DNA of 64,000 bases, taken from NCBI GenBank assembly GCA_018127085.1, contig CM030731.1:403564-467563 (forward strand), written 5' to 3'. The translations under genes were made by a program, and so were the position numbers. The notes beneath the pieces are model-generated. The model searched no databases and had not been told where the DNA came from. It worked only from the letters and a program-made list of their open reading frames with translations. The stretch is from Pneumocystis sp. 'macacae'. Its lineage: Eukaryota > Ascomycota > Pneumocystomycetes > Pneumocystales > Pneumocystaceae. Shown one piece after another: positions 11,321-24,003 of this stretch (position 1 is the first letter of the stretch; every line of letters starts with the position of its first letter).

Positions 11321-12165
11321 TGAGGCGTTGATGGGCCGAGTGCAGTGCGGAGTGGCAGCGGGAGTGGGGGTCGTCGGGGAAAAATATTAATCGACAGGAA
11401 CACAGAGCAGAATAAGAGAGAAGCGGACTGAGGCAGGCGGGGCAGCAGAGCCAGGCAAGACAGAGGATGGGCAGGCTGTGCAGGGGTGGCGGGGAAGCAG
11501 GGTGTGGCGGGGGCGAATGGGAGGGCGCAGGAGCAGTGCTTTGCAGTGTGCAGGTGCAGTGCTGAGCCACTGCAGCAGGCAGCGTGGCTCGGGCGCAGCA
11601 GACATCTGTCGGGTGGCTGCAGGGTGGTTGGAGTGCAGGTTAGCTGGTGTTAGGGTTGCGTGCAGGCGGGGTTAGGGCAGGGTTGCGCGATGCATACACG
11701 GACCAGGGCTAGGGCTCATATGTAGGGTTAGGGCACAGAGCAGCAATGATGGCAGAGGCGGTGGCAATCGACTGACGCCCAGTGGAAGGGTTAGGGTTGG
11801 GGTGTTTGTGGGATGCATGGCATTGCAGATTATGTATGGATTGTGTGTGGATTGTGTGTGGAGGATGGTGGGAGAAGCAGCGAGGACAGACGTTGTTTTG
11901 AGGATGGAATTGAGGGGATGTAGAAACTGGAGTCTATATAGATATATAGAGGGTGGTCGAAGGAGCAAGAAAATAAGATACAATGAATGGAAGCGGAGGG
12001 GGGAATGAGTGTTGTTTTTTGTGTATTTTTAACTTTCTCAAATATGTTTATATTGTACTCGTGTTGTATCATGACAAGTCTCGCTCGATAGTTCGCTCGA
12101 CATATAGCGATAGTATTGGAGACATCTGAGTGCGGAAGACGACAGAGCTCGACAGAACAGGAAAA
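11321..12165. promoter_or_regulatory. Divergent EGD2/VMA4 promoter region, G-rich then AT-rich
   Basis: About 845 bases between two divergent housekeeping genes. The EGD2 side (to about 11,800) is G-rich with TTAGGG words at 11650, 11671, 11727 and 11791. Composition returns to AT-rich between 11,900 and 12,060. Reading frames here on both strands are compositional. No defined promoter element recognised. Confidence 0.5.
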
Positions 12166-12945
12166 ATGGCGCTCTCAGACGAACAAGTGAACGCAGAAAT
12201 GCAGCGGTTGATTAATTTTATAAAGATAGAGGCAATGGAAAAGGCCAGGGAGATCCACATTAAGGTAAGCAAGTTGTCATTAAAGCAGGGAGATAAGGGA
12301 TTGTGCAGTCAAACGAAGATTTTGCTATTGAAAAGGCCAAGATTGTGCACCAGGAAATGGGTAAAATTGACGAGATATATAAGCAAAAGACGAAAAAGGC
12401 TGATATGGCTCAACAAATATCAAAATCAAACAAGATGAATTCTGCAAGGCTGAAGATACTAATGGAAAAGGAAAAGATACTGGAAAATATTTTCAAAGAA
12501 GTCAAAGAAACAATCCAGAGGCTGACTGAAGATAAAGAACGCTATCAAGAACTTTTAAAGGGTCTAATTCTACAGGTATGAAACAACTAAACATAGAGTC
12601 CCATGAAACATTTAGGGGCTGTATCAATTAATGGAGAAAGACGTTATAATCCGTGCTCGCGAAACTGACTGTGAAATTATCCAAAAAGCTATTGATGATG
12701 CTGTTGAAGCCTTCAAATATAACACAGATGTAGACATAAATATTAGGATCGATGAAGAGTGTCTTCCTTTAGATGGGTCTATTTTCCTCTTTGTAGCATT
12801 GTTTATGTTGATGATTTGCAGACTTGGTGGTATTATTATTTTCGAAGCAGCTAAAAATATCTTAATTGACAACACGTTTGAACAAAGATTGGAACTGCTA
12901 AGGAAAGAAGCGCTTCCTGCAATTCGATTAACATTATTTGGGTAA
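12166..12945 (+). CDS. VMA4: V-type proton ATPase subunit E
   Basis: Peripheral-stalk subunit E of the vacuolar H+-ATPase, pairing with subunit G to hold the V1 head. Four exons: 12166-12264 (MALSDEQVNAEMQRLINFIK), 12309-12575 (coiled-coil region, to the LILQ block), 12616-12776, and 12822-12945. Introns are 44, 40 and 45 nt. The third starts GTCTAT and has a length divisible by three with no stop, so the unspliced frame is open; splicing restores the expected DG-LGGIII block. The C terminus NTFEQRLELLRKEALPAIRLTLFG is the family signature. Total about 215 codons, close to normal. Confidence 0.93.
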
Positions 12946-13152
12946 AAATAGCAGCTTTGTTAACATTTTTTTATATGGTTCTAGTCAATCTAAAAACCGT
13001 AAATTTTATGATTAGAGAGATTCTAAACAATACATTTATTTAATTCGTCTTGATTTTTGCATTATTCTACAAGTTTCATTGTAAACGTATAATGTACTTA
13101 AAATATACCTTATACCTTATATTTCTATTTTTAACATGACATTATATATTGA
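12946..13152. other. Short convergent spacer
   Basis: About 200 AT-rich bases between the VMA4 stop and the end of the next gene on the minus strand; nothing recognisable. Confidence 0.5.
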
Positions 13153-15252
13153 TTATATTTTGTTAAAATGGTATTCGAGTGTGGATTGATACATTTTTGA
13201 AAAAATACCAGGAGTATGAGTTAATCTTAATAAAAGTCGCTGAATCCTAGCTTTAGCCTAAAGAGTTAATATAAGTCCTGATTTATGTACTTTATACCTC
13301 TGTTTTAATAATAAAGGCATTTCTAGAATCCAATATTTTCTCATCTATATTTTTCAATAATCTGCATATTTTTTTAACATCTTGAATATTTTGACATGAA
13401 GGCTGAGATAGTATATAATCCAGCATATATATAGCAATACATAATTCAAAATAATTAGTACTAGAATCTATTGGAAAGAATGGTCGTGATGTTTGTATAT
13501 GATTAATTATTGCTGAAAAAGAAAAAATAGGCTAATATACAAATTAGAAAATAAATAAAAAAAGAAGACTAACATCATCAAAGAAATTATCCGGTGGAAC
13601 ACGAGTATTCAAAAGCATTGAAAATGCCAATGTAGAACGCAAAATCTTTCCACAAATATGTTCTACTGGAAATGATTGCAAAATACGTAATCTCATAAAC
13701 GAATCTTTCGTAATATTGTAGGCAACAGTAAACATATCAAATACCTTTACAGAAAAGTCAGAAAAGAATATTGTCAATATTGAATGTATACTATAGTTTG
13801 AAAATCTGAATTTGATATATTATTAAAAAGCTGCAAACAACATAAATATAAAAAAGAACCCAAATAAAGAGCACAATTTTGATCCATATAAAGCTTAAGT
13901 ATTATTGAGAAAACAAGTAAAATACATTGAGGCTTTTTTATACGATTATTTCTAAAGTGCAATTAGTCTATATACTATCAAAAACCAAAATCAAAGTAAA
14001 AACGTACAATAATGCACTTCTTAAAAGATTCAAAACTAATTTAAGATTTATTATTTTTGAAAAAAAAACATTATTTGTGTTATCTAAAAATAATTTAATC
14101 ATATTTTTGCAAGAAGAAATATACTATTATAACTGCTTGCATTTTCAAATTCAATGAATGATTCAATATCTATTGCTTCACTGCTTGCGCCAAGAAGTAA
14201 AAAAATTCTTTTAATTTGAAATTCAGTTAAAATATGCATTTGACAAGAAACTGAACTCTAAAAAACATTAGTAAAGCTAATAAAATGAGCATAAAAATAG
14301 ACATATATTTTTAAAAGAATAGAAAAATATCCATAAATCATCATTTCATTTTCTTCTATACAAACTAAATATATTAATATCAGACATCATCGAATTATTA
14401 AAAACAATACGTTTATCTAGCAGCCATTGTACAAATTTTATTGAAAACTTTTCTCCAGAATCTATCATATCAGAAAAATATCCTGTAACTAGAAGAAATG
14501 AAAATTTATCTTTTTCTTTTTTAATTAATATTAAATTTTAAAAATATAACATTAATTACCTAACATCAACATATCACATTGAAATTCAAGTTCTTTAATA
14601 GATATATCCTCTATATCTATTTTTTTTATTTTATCAACAAAAAAAGACCAACATATTTGCTTTTTAAAAATATGCATTTCATTAAAAACAGTTTGAGATT
14701 CTTTTTCTTTTTTGACTGCAATTTCAATTCCAGAATCGACAAAAGTTATGTTTTTTAAATTAGTTGCTCCCATATTAAATATTTCCTGAGCACGGTTAAA
14801 CGACTCATGTCTTTTTCTCCTACTTTCTTGGTCTTTTAAAAGAGTTTCTAAAGAAAAACAATACTCAGAAATAACGGGATTAATGGATTCCCCCCTAATA
14901 TAAAGTAAAACAAATAATTTATACATTCTAAAAAATATAAATTACTCTAATTTTTGAATACGTGATTCTTTAGAATTAAATTCAAGACTTAATTCATTTT
15001 CAGAATTAGAAATTTCTAATATAAAAATTTATTCACTTAAATTAATAACATATTAATAATGCCTTTACTATCATTTTTAATTAATTCATTTTTTACTAAA
15101 AATTCTGAGAATTTTAATGCAGGACAATTCTTTGCTAGGAAAAAATCTTTTATAATTGCACTATTTTAAATTAGTCTAATAAAATTTAACAATTAACAAT
15201 ACTTTTTATTCTTTTTGTCATTTATAAGAGGAAATTTGTCACTTGATGACAT
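13153..15252 (-). CDS. Unidentified many-exon helical protein
   Basis: I do not recognise this family. A chain of short exons with GT-AG introns can be followed from ATG 15252 (MSSSDKFPLINDKKNK) through AIIKDFFLAKNCPALKFSEF, SRIQKLE and GESINPVISEYCFSLETLL. It then passes a long charged helical exon (14552-14880), FVQWLLDK, ENEMMIYGYFSILLK, FQIKRIFLLLGASSEA, KPQCILLVFSIILKLYMDQN and FVQ-free helical blocks such as CIAIYMLDYILSQPSC. A last intron (about 13,255-13,297) joins IIKTE to AKARIQRLLLRLTHTPG, ending at 13153. There are roughly ten exons and 400-450 codons. No catalytic motif or clear membrane segment is visible; the C-terminal two thirds look like an all-helical, armadillo-like repeat fold. 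Exon edges are inferred. Confidence 0.6.
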
Positions 15253-17207
15253 ATTCCTACTAAAAAATAAATTTTTTAAGTTTTATAATTCATTTTTAAT
15301 TATTTAAAATTACAAATCTTTAAAATTTACCTATTTCAATTATATAATAAAATCGAAAATTAAAAAAATAAAAATACAGTAATTCCTAATATAAAAATAA
15401 GTCAAAAGATAAAAAATCATACATGTTAAATGTGTGACTATAACATATTTATTAATATAAATTAATATAATTCTAATTATTAAAATAATTTCAATTACTA
15501 ACATTAATTAATTCTATCATAATTTACATTTCGAAAGTAATAGTATTATTAGTAATATAACTAACCATTTAGAATGAATAATAACAAAAATTATACATTT
15601 ATGAGAATTATAAACTTTTTATTAAAAAATTAGAATAAAAAATTACAAATAACTTTTATAATTTATTAAATTATTATAATTTCATAATAAACTGGATATT
15701 TAGAAAAATATCTATATGTTTATGTTTATATATCCTTAAGAATTAAAATTCAACTTTACTAATTTTATTGTATTTCTTTTTAATATGACCTATAAAATAA
15801 AATTTTAGAAAATTCTAACTATACTCAAAATATAACCCAATAAATATTATATATATATTAAAAATTACTTGATTTATCAATAAACAAAGACTTTATATTC
15901 TATTTAAAAAATCGAATCTTTAAATCTAAAATAAATTTCCATAATACAGTATAATTAACTAAAAATAAATAAATAAATATGTTATCATTATAATTGAATT
16001 TATTTATGTGAGAATTATTGCACATATAATTTTATATAAATATTTCTATATTTTAATTTTTAAAACATAAAAATTGTAAATTAATAACAAAAATTCTATA
16101 ACTATCAACAATATTTATATTTTACTTTTAAGTTTCAAAAAAATAAATGTATTTCAATATTATATTTTTTGATACATCTATGTTTTATGATTATAATCCA
16201 ATCTATTAAAAGTTATTCTAGAAACAACTAATAAATATTCAATATTTAAGAATTTATTATACAACAACAATTATTATGAAACCTAAAATTTTCTTTATGT
16301 ACCTTTTTCTAAATATTTTATAGTTCAAATAAATATAATCATAATTTTAAATAAAATATAATATACCTATGTTATTCCAAGCATATATATATGTTATTAG
16401 AGATACATATTATTCTATTTCTATAAACAATCATATAAAGACTAAAACGAATCATTTTAATTGTTTAAGAATACGTATTCTTTTATATATCATGACTTTT
16501 AATATATCTTATACTGTAAACTTATTATAAGCAAAAAATAGAGAAAATATAAAACGAATACTAAACATATAATACATATAATATTATGTTATAATTTATG
16601 TAATCCGCGATTTTGACCGACCTATCGATTCACATTTTCAAAGGTCGATGAATTTGGAGTTTAAACAAACCACATTAAAAAAGTGAGAGCAATTTGTTAT
16701 TATGCATGTACGTGTCAATTTTTTTGGAGAAAACGCTTTTTAATAAAAAGTTAGTGAATTTCTTTCTACTTAAAGATTATATTTTGAACAAATTTGAAGA
16801 TATTTAAAATCTAGTAACTAATGAAGGACTGAGAAATTCTACAAACGATAAAAAAATAACATAAAGAGGGATATATATTTAAGAGAAAAGACTTGTATAA
16901 AAGAATAAAATAAATTTTGTACTAAAAAGAAAATAAGGAAATAAAAAACACGAAACTTAAAAGGAATCATTTTTTTAAAATAATACAATATATAAAACTA
17001 AAAAACAGGTATGTATAGCATATATTATTGTCTATCTATTTTCAAAATGATCTTTAGATTTTTATTGATATACGTACTAACAATAATTTTAGTTCCACTT
17101 TATCAACTTATACATATTAACACGGTTTTCACTGTATTTCTATAAAAATTATTGAAACATAAGGAAGGAGGTTAAAGATATCAAATTTGATTTAGATAAC
17201 AATTATT
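15253..17207. other. 1.95-kb AT-rich gene-free region
   Basis: Upstream of both the unidentified gene (minus) and the flippase (plus). Extremely AT-rich with almost no ORFs. A small GC-richer patch at about 16,605-16,660 contains an inverted repeat CGACCT/AGGTCG. Otherwise nothing seen. Confidence 0.55.
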
Positions 17208-20200
17208 ATGGTCTCTCTACTTTGGGATACATTGCATAATCTTAGAAATAAATCATCAAGATCAATTCTAAAATATTTAAATACATCTCAAGATGAAAAG
17301 ATTCCCCTCGATAAACTTAAAAATTCAACAACAAATGACAATTCGTCTAAGAGCAGAAGAATATTCGTAAATCTTTCTTTGACAGAAGATATGCAAGATG
17401 AATACGGACTACCTATAGAATCATATCCAAGAAATAAAATTCGGACCACAAAATATACTCCTCTTTCATTTATCCCAAAAAATCTTTTTTACCAATTTCA
17501 CAATATTGCTAATATTTATTTTTTTATTATTGTTATTTTGCAAGTATTTTTATGACATTTAATACATCATAAAATCTAAATAGCTTATAGAATTTCTCCA
17601 TATTTGGTACAAGAAACCCAGGGTTATCAGCAGTTCCTCTCATTGTTATTATTTTAGTTACAGCTATTAAAGATGGTATTGAAGATTGGAGAAGAACAGT
17701 ACTTGATAATGAATTAAATAACACCAAAACTCATATGTTATGTAACTGGCACAATACTAATGTTATTGATGAAAACATTTCATTATGGCGCCGATTAAAA
17801 AAGGCAACAAGTAGGTTTATACGTATAATTATAGCAAGAAGAAAAGGCATTAAAGAAGATCCATTGTCGCTTGATTATATGAGTTCTTACAGAATTAGTG
17901 CAGAAAGTAGAAGAAGAAGTGTTGAAAGTCGAAGATTAAGTTGTGAAAAAAATGCAGATCCATATTCTATGATGCAATTACCTTCATTAGATTATAGATT
18001 ATCTAGTGAGTTTATAAGTCCAAGAAAGAATATTGAAATAGCATCAAAACAGGAATTAGGAACAGTGATTGATCATTATAAACAAACTCCTGGTAAAGCA
18101 TGCTTTAGACAAACTTTTTGGAAAAATATAAGAGTCGGAGATTTTGTCAGACTTCGAGAAGATGATTTGATTCCTGCAGATATCTTGATTCTTGCAACAA
18201 GTGAACCAGACGGTGCGTGTTACGTAGAAACAAAGAATTTAGATGGAGAAACAAATTTAAAATTACGGCATGCTTTGAGATGTGGATATGAAATAAAAAA
18301 TGCAACAGATTGCGAGAAAGCTACATTTATTATAGAAAGCGAAAATCCAAACTCTAATTTATACAAATATAATGCAGTTGTTCATTGGACACAGTTCGTT
18401 GATGAAAATCTTGATGAACAAAAAGGATTTTCTGAACAAGCATCTATACAAAATACCCTTTTTCGTGGATGCCAACTTAAAAATACAAAGTGGGTAATTG
18501 GTATTGTTATTTTTACAGGAAAAGAAACAAAAATCATGTTAAATGCAGGTGCTACACCTAGTAAACGAAGTAAAATTGCTAAAAATTTAAATTGCACAGT
18601 ACATTCAATATTGAAGCTTTTTATATTTGTTAATTTTTTTCCTAGATTATGATTAATTTTATAATTCTTTTTTGTATCTGTTTTATATCAGGAGTTATGT
18701 CGGGAATATCTTGGAGAAATAAAGAAACATCTGCAAAATTTTTTGAGTTTGGTTCATTAGGCGGGAAACCATCATTGGATAGTATCATTACATTTGTTAC
18801 ATGTCTTATTCTCTTTCAGAACCTAGTTCCTATTTCATTATATATTTCTATTGAAATTGTTAAAACTGCACAAGCATTTTTTATTTATTCAGATATTGAA
18901 ATGTATTATGATAAAATTGATTATCCGTGTACGCCAAAGAATTGGAATATCTCTGATGATTTGGGGCAAATCGAATATATTTTCTCCGATAAAACCGGTA
19001 CGCTTACTCAAAATATTATGGAATTTAAAAAATGTACTATAAATGGAGTGACTTATGGAGAAGTATATACCGAAGCAATGGCTGGTATGCAAAAACGACA
19101 AGGAGTAGATGTCGATGAAGCTAGTGCGGAAGCAAAAGCATCTATTTTTAAAAGTAAAGCTGCTATGATATCTGGTTTACGAAAATTTAATAATAATCCT
19201 TATTTTGATGAATCTAAGCTAACGTTTATATCAAATGACTTTGTAAATGACTTAAGAGCTTTCAATGGTGAGACTCAAGCAATAGCTTGCCATAATTTTA
19301 TGCTTACATTGGCTCTTTGTCATTCTGTTATTGCAGAAGTATCACCAGACACGAAACTTCGATTAGGATACAAAGCACAGTCACCAGATGAAGCTACACT
19401 CGTTGCAACAGCTAGAGACATGGGCTATGTTATGACTGCTCGACATAAAACATCAATTAATTTAAATATTCACGGAAAAGAAAAAATATATAAAATTCTT
19501 AACATTCTTGGATTCAGTTCTGTTAGGAAACGCATGAGTATTATTATTCGCATGCCAAATAATGAAATATATTTATTCTGTAAAGGTGCTGATAGTTCTG
19601 TTCTTCCATTGACAACAAGTGACTCTAAACTTAAAGAAAAAACTAAAAATGATCTTAGAGAGTTCGCTAAAGAGGGTCTACGTACTCTTGTTATTACAAG
19701 ACGAAAATTGTCGGAAAATGAATATAACTCTTGGGATAAACAATATGTTATTGCATCATCAGCAATCGATGACCGTGAAGAAAAATTAGATAAAGTATTT
19801 GAGGAAATAGAATGCAATTTAGAACTACTTGGAGGAACAGCTATTGAAGATAAGCTACAAGATGGAGTTCCTGAAACCATTACACTTTTAGCCGAAGGTG
19901 GAATAAAAATATGGATTCTTACTGGCGATAAAGTAGAAACAGCCATTAATATTGGTTTTTCTTGCAACCTCCTTTCTAATGATATGAAAATATTAACACT
20001 AACTTCTGATTGTCCTGAAATAGAAAAGATCGATTATATTGTTGAAGAATACTTAAAAAAGTATTTTAATCTTAATAAAACTAAAGAGGAAATACCTTTT
20101 ATAAAAGAAGAATATAATCGTCCATTATTAGCATATGCTCTTGTAGTAGATGGTGATATTTTGAAAATGCTTCTAGAAGATCATCTTAAAGATAAGTTTT

Positions 20201-21494
20201 TAATACTTTGTAAACAATGTAAGGCTGTTTTATGTTGTAGAGTGAGTCCATCACAGAAAGCAGCAGTTGTTTCTATAGTTAAGAAAGGTTTAGGTGCAAT
20301 GACTTTATCTATTGGAGATGGTTATAAAAAATAGATTTTGAAAAATACTTATTTCTATAGGTGCTAATGATGTTGCTATGATCCAAGAAGCACATGTTGG
20401 TGTTGGAATTGCAGGAGAAGAAGGACGTCAAGCAGTTATGTCTGCTGATTATGCAATTGGTCAATTTAGGTTTCTAAGTAAATTACTATTAGTTCATGGA
20501 AGATGGTCATATCGTCGTCTTTGTGAAATGATTGCCAATTTTTTTTACAAAGTATATTTAATTAAAAAACATTCTTCTATATTCATGAATTTAGAATATT
20601 GTATGGACTTTTTCTTTATTTTGGTACCAAATTTACAATAATTTTAACGGAAATCATTTATTTGATTATACGTAATTTTCCTTTTAATTTGCATATTGTA
20701 CTGATTAATCAGATATATTTTACTTTATAATTTAGCATTTACATCTTTAGTAATTATTTTAATGGCTGCGTTTGATCAAGATGTTGATGCCAAAACATCT
20801 ATGGAAGTACCACAATTATATAAACGAGGAATATTGCAGTTAGATTGGTCAATGAAAAGATTTTGGTCTAAATTGTCAAGTTTTATATTGTTTTATTAAC
20901 TTTTTTAGGATCTACATCTTAAATGGTTTCTATCAATCGATTGTATGCTTTTATCTTCCTTATTTTTTATTTCACAAAGGAACTTTTGTTACCATGTCAG
21001 GTATTAATTTAAACGGAATAGAAGATATAGGAGTTTTTATTGCAGCGCCTGTAATTATGGTAGTAAACATATCTATTTTGATGGATCAACAACATTGGGA
21101 TTGGTTGTTTATGTTAATTTGGGGCTTGTCGATTTTATTATTCTGGTAATATCTTGAAATTTTAACTATAGCTATTGATTTGTTTAGGTTATGGACAGGA
21201 ACATATTCTCAATCTACTGTTACTCTTGAATTTTATAAAATTGCTGCACATGTATTTAGCACACCAAGCTTTTGGATTGTGTTTTTCTTAACCATTATTG
21301 TTGCTATATTTCCACAATTAACTATAAAATCAATTCAGAAAATATTTTATCCGGATGATATCGATATAATTAGAGAACAACGACACCTGGGTATATTAAA
21401 AATAAAAAGGGATACAATAGAACCTAAAAAACCTTCTATAAGTTCAGATCAACATATAGAAATAAATTCGGATGTATATAAATTAAAATCATAA
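17208..21494 (+). CDS. P4-type phospholipid flippase, Dnf1/Dnf2 class
   Basis: Plasma-membrane or endosomal aminophospholipid/lysolipid flippase that moves lipids to the cytosolic leaflet and supports vesicle budding. Seven exons with 40-47 nt introns; exons 1-3 are 17208-17543, 17591-18598 and 18646-20320. Landmarks in order: [19 protein letters not shown] and the first membrane segment; a Ser/Arg-rich insert (residues about 190-240) typical of Dnf1/2; the actuator motif DGETNL; the phosphorylated-Asp motif DKTGTLTQN (about 18,985); the nucleotide-binding [15 protein letters not shown]; and GDG|AND split by the intron at 20321-20360. The final membrane exons include [20 protein letters not shown] and LWTGTYSQ. 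The [12 protein letters not shown] block supports the Dnf1/2 class. Unlike longer relatives, the C-terminal tail is short (about 80 residues). Confidence 0.93.
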
Positions 21495-23429
21495 AACCAT
21501 ATTTCAAATTTAAAAGAAAAAAAATAAAAATATTAATAAGAAACCATATATTTTAAATTCAAATTAAACATTTTCTTTTTTATACAGCAAATAATATCAG
21601 TCCTGATCAAATTATTGCAAAGTGTGATTTTAATTTCTATAAATTTCAGCATCTTATATTTTTTGGTTTATCAACTTATTTAGCATTTAAAATCAAAATA
21701 ACGTAGCATGATATTGGTTCTTAAATTTGTCATTTCTATTTAATTATAATTAACAGAAACATTAATGATTTTAATGAAAATTTGTAATATTTTAATCAAT
21801 ATTTTATTGTTTAAAAATCATATCTACATACTTTATTTTCAAAATTATTCAATGTATCTAGACTATATTAAAAATTTTAACTCTAAAATATTGAAATTCA
21901 AATAATTAAAATTCAGAGATCTTGGCGATAATTTTAATATATTCATTAACATAATCATAGATAATATTTTCATCATTTCTTAAAATCTATAAACATACAT
22001 ATATAACTTACCTAAAAACTACATAGAAAATAAAATAAAAATATTCCTAAAATTAATCAATACATAAATTTTAATTAAAATTCAATTCAAATTATCAGAA
22101 AAAAAGAATTTCATAAAAATGAGTATTTTTACAAGACCAGGCGAAGACTTATATACTCATTTATCAAACGCAAATTAAATAACATCATTTATGATTCTTT
22201 AATTAACTATATACTTACTTGAAATCAAAAATCATAAGAAATCTAAAGTTTTTAATTTTTATTTAAATTTTAAATATATAAATAAACATTGTTTTAATAA
22301 TAAATAATTTATAATTTTCAAAAAACACGGAATATTAAACTTTTAGATAAAAAAACATTTTTTAAAAAAAATTAAAAAAAAATTAAATAGCCCCTCAAAA
22401 TAATTTTTTAATCGAAACATAAGATTAACATTACAAAAAGCTCATCAAAGACGAAAATTATATTGGCCTATCTTTAATTAAATAGCCTTAAAAATTACAA
22501 ATAATATTTTTTTAATTTAAACTTATCATTATTTTAAAACAATGTTATTTTTTTTAATAAACATCATTTTTATCTAAATATATGTATATATTTATTCCTG
22601 AAATTTTCTGAAACAAAATTTACATTACACAAACTTTTACATTAATTTTTTTCAATTGTATATATTTGAATTATAAAAAATTTAAATTTAAAAAATTAAT
22701 ATTAATAAAATTTTCGTTTTAAAGAAGGATTAAAACATAGAAAAAACTTTATAATAAAAAGTAATATTAGAACAAGAAATACTTATCTATTTTTTATGTT
22801 AAACGGTTTTTCAAATATATAATGATACTTTTAATTTATGCTTTTAATAAAAATATTGTAAATTATATTAATAGAACTTTAAATATGATTATGATAAAAG
22901 AATCTCAAAAACAAAACAACTTAAAAACAGGATTTCAATTACTTGATTAATAAAGAAGTATTAGATTTAAAAATCCTTAATCAAAAACTTTCAAATTTTA
23001 CAATATGCAATATTCTAATAACTTGTATAATAATTAATAAGAAAAATAAAGCTAATATTAATATTTTACATAAACCACTAAAATGGCTATAATTTACTTA
23101 AACACATACATAAATGTATATATTAATCCTAAGATCTTCATCTATTCTAGATAATTGTAAAAACTAAACATATGAAGTATAAATAACAATTTATTATAAT
23201 AAAAATAAGAAATATTATTATCATTTATTCACATAGAAGGTTTTTTGTTTGTCATAAGATCTGCTATGCAATATTCTACATATATATATTATAATAAACT
23301 AAAAATATTTAATAACTATTTTTTTAAATTTTATAAAAATTTAATTCCAATGGAAAATTTTGTTCGAATCTAAAATTTACAAAAAGCAAATTTAAAAGAA
23401 ATTTAAAAAATTGAAAAAATCAAAACAAA
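21495..23429. other. 1.9-kb AT-rich gene-free region
   Basis: Between the flippase stop and the Snc start. Nearly pure A/T tracts with no supported ORF, RNA gene or repeat family. Confidence 0.6.
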
Positions 23430-24003
23430 ATGGCACAAGAGGAATATGGAGGGCGTAATGTAAATCATACATATTTTTTTGAGGAAGTTAAAATCCGATA
23501 AAAGTCTTTAGGATCACAGCCAAATGGTGCAACTTATGCAGCACCTGGAAATCCAAAAGCAGCGATTATTCAAGCACAAATAGACGATACCGTTGGTATT
23601 ATGAAAGAGAATATTACCAAAGTTATTATCTATTTATAAATTATCTTTTAGTTAATAATCTAAGGTTGCACAACGAGGAGATCGACTTCATTCTCTACAA
23701 GATAAAACAGAAAGTCTTGCAACCTCTGCACAAGGATTTCGTCGTGGTGCGAATCGGGTAAGGAAACAAATGTGGTGGAAAGGTAGCTTACTTTTCTTAT
23801 ATTACTATATCTACTAATTTTTTTATAGATGTTAAAATGCATATATGTCTTATTATTGGTATGGTTTTTTCTATTACATAGAATATTATAACTTTTTGTA
23901 GGCGTTATAATACTTTTGACAATAATCATTGTATGTCTGCTTAAAATAATCTTATAATTTTTTAATTATAAAATAGGTCCCATTTGTAGTTAAAAAACGT
24001 TAA
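23430..24003 (+). CDS. SNC1: Synaptobrevin-type R-SNARE (Snc1/2)
   Basis: Exocytic v-SNARE for secretory-vesicle fusion with the plasma membrane. Six short exons, too broken for any long reading frame. MAQEEYGG leads after an intron into [20 protein letters not shown]; the SNARE motif [15 protein letters not shown] continues in the next exon as [20 protein letters not shown], with the zero-layer Arg at VAQRGDRL; then [14 protein letters not shown]. The membrane anchor is spread over three exons ([28 protein letters not shown]). Introns are about 45 nt with GT-AG ends. Total about 113 residues, the normal length. It fits with the flippase, Yif1 and Chs5 as parts of one traffic system, though there is no operon-like link. 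Confidence 0.92.

Larger units (their letters stand above)
8950..12010. other. GC-rich island with interspersed telomere-like words
   Basis: Base composition jumps from AT-rich to clearly GC-rich at about 8950 and falls back at about 12,000. The left 500 bases are C-rich on the + strand and include CCCTAG/CCCTAA words (near 9058, 9237, 9289 and 9368). The right half is G-rich with TTAGGG at about 10430, 10501, 10516, 10596, 10696, 11061, 11650, 11671, 11727 and 11791, plus many CTAGGG variants. Two conserved genes, MCM1 and EGD2, sit inside and share the GC-rich codon usage. The texture is like that of the subtelomere at the right end of the window. Confidence 0.85.

Noticed and set aside
23355..23375. 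GTTCGAATC resembling a tRNA B box
   Set aside because: No matching A box, no acceptor or anticodon stems can be folded around it; chance in AT-rich DNA.
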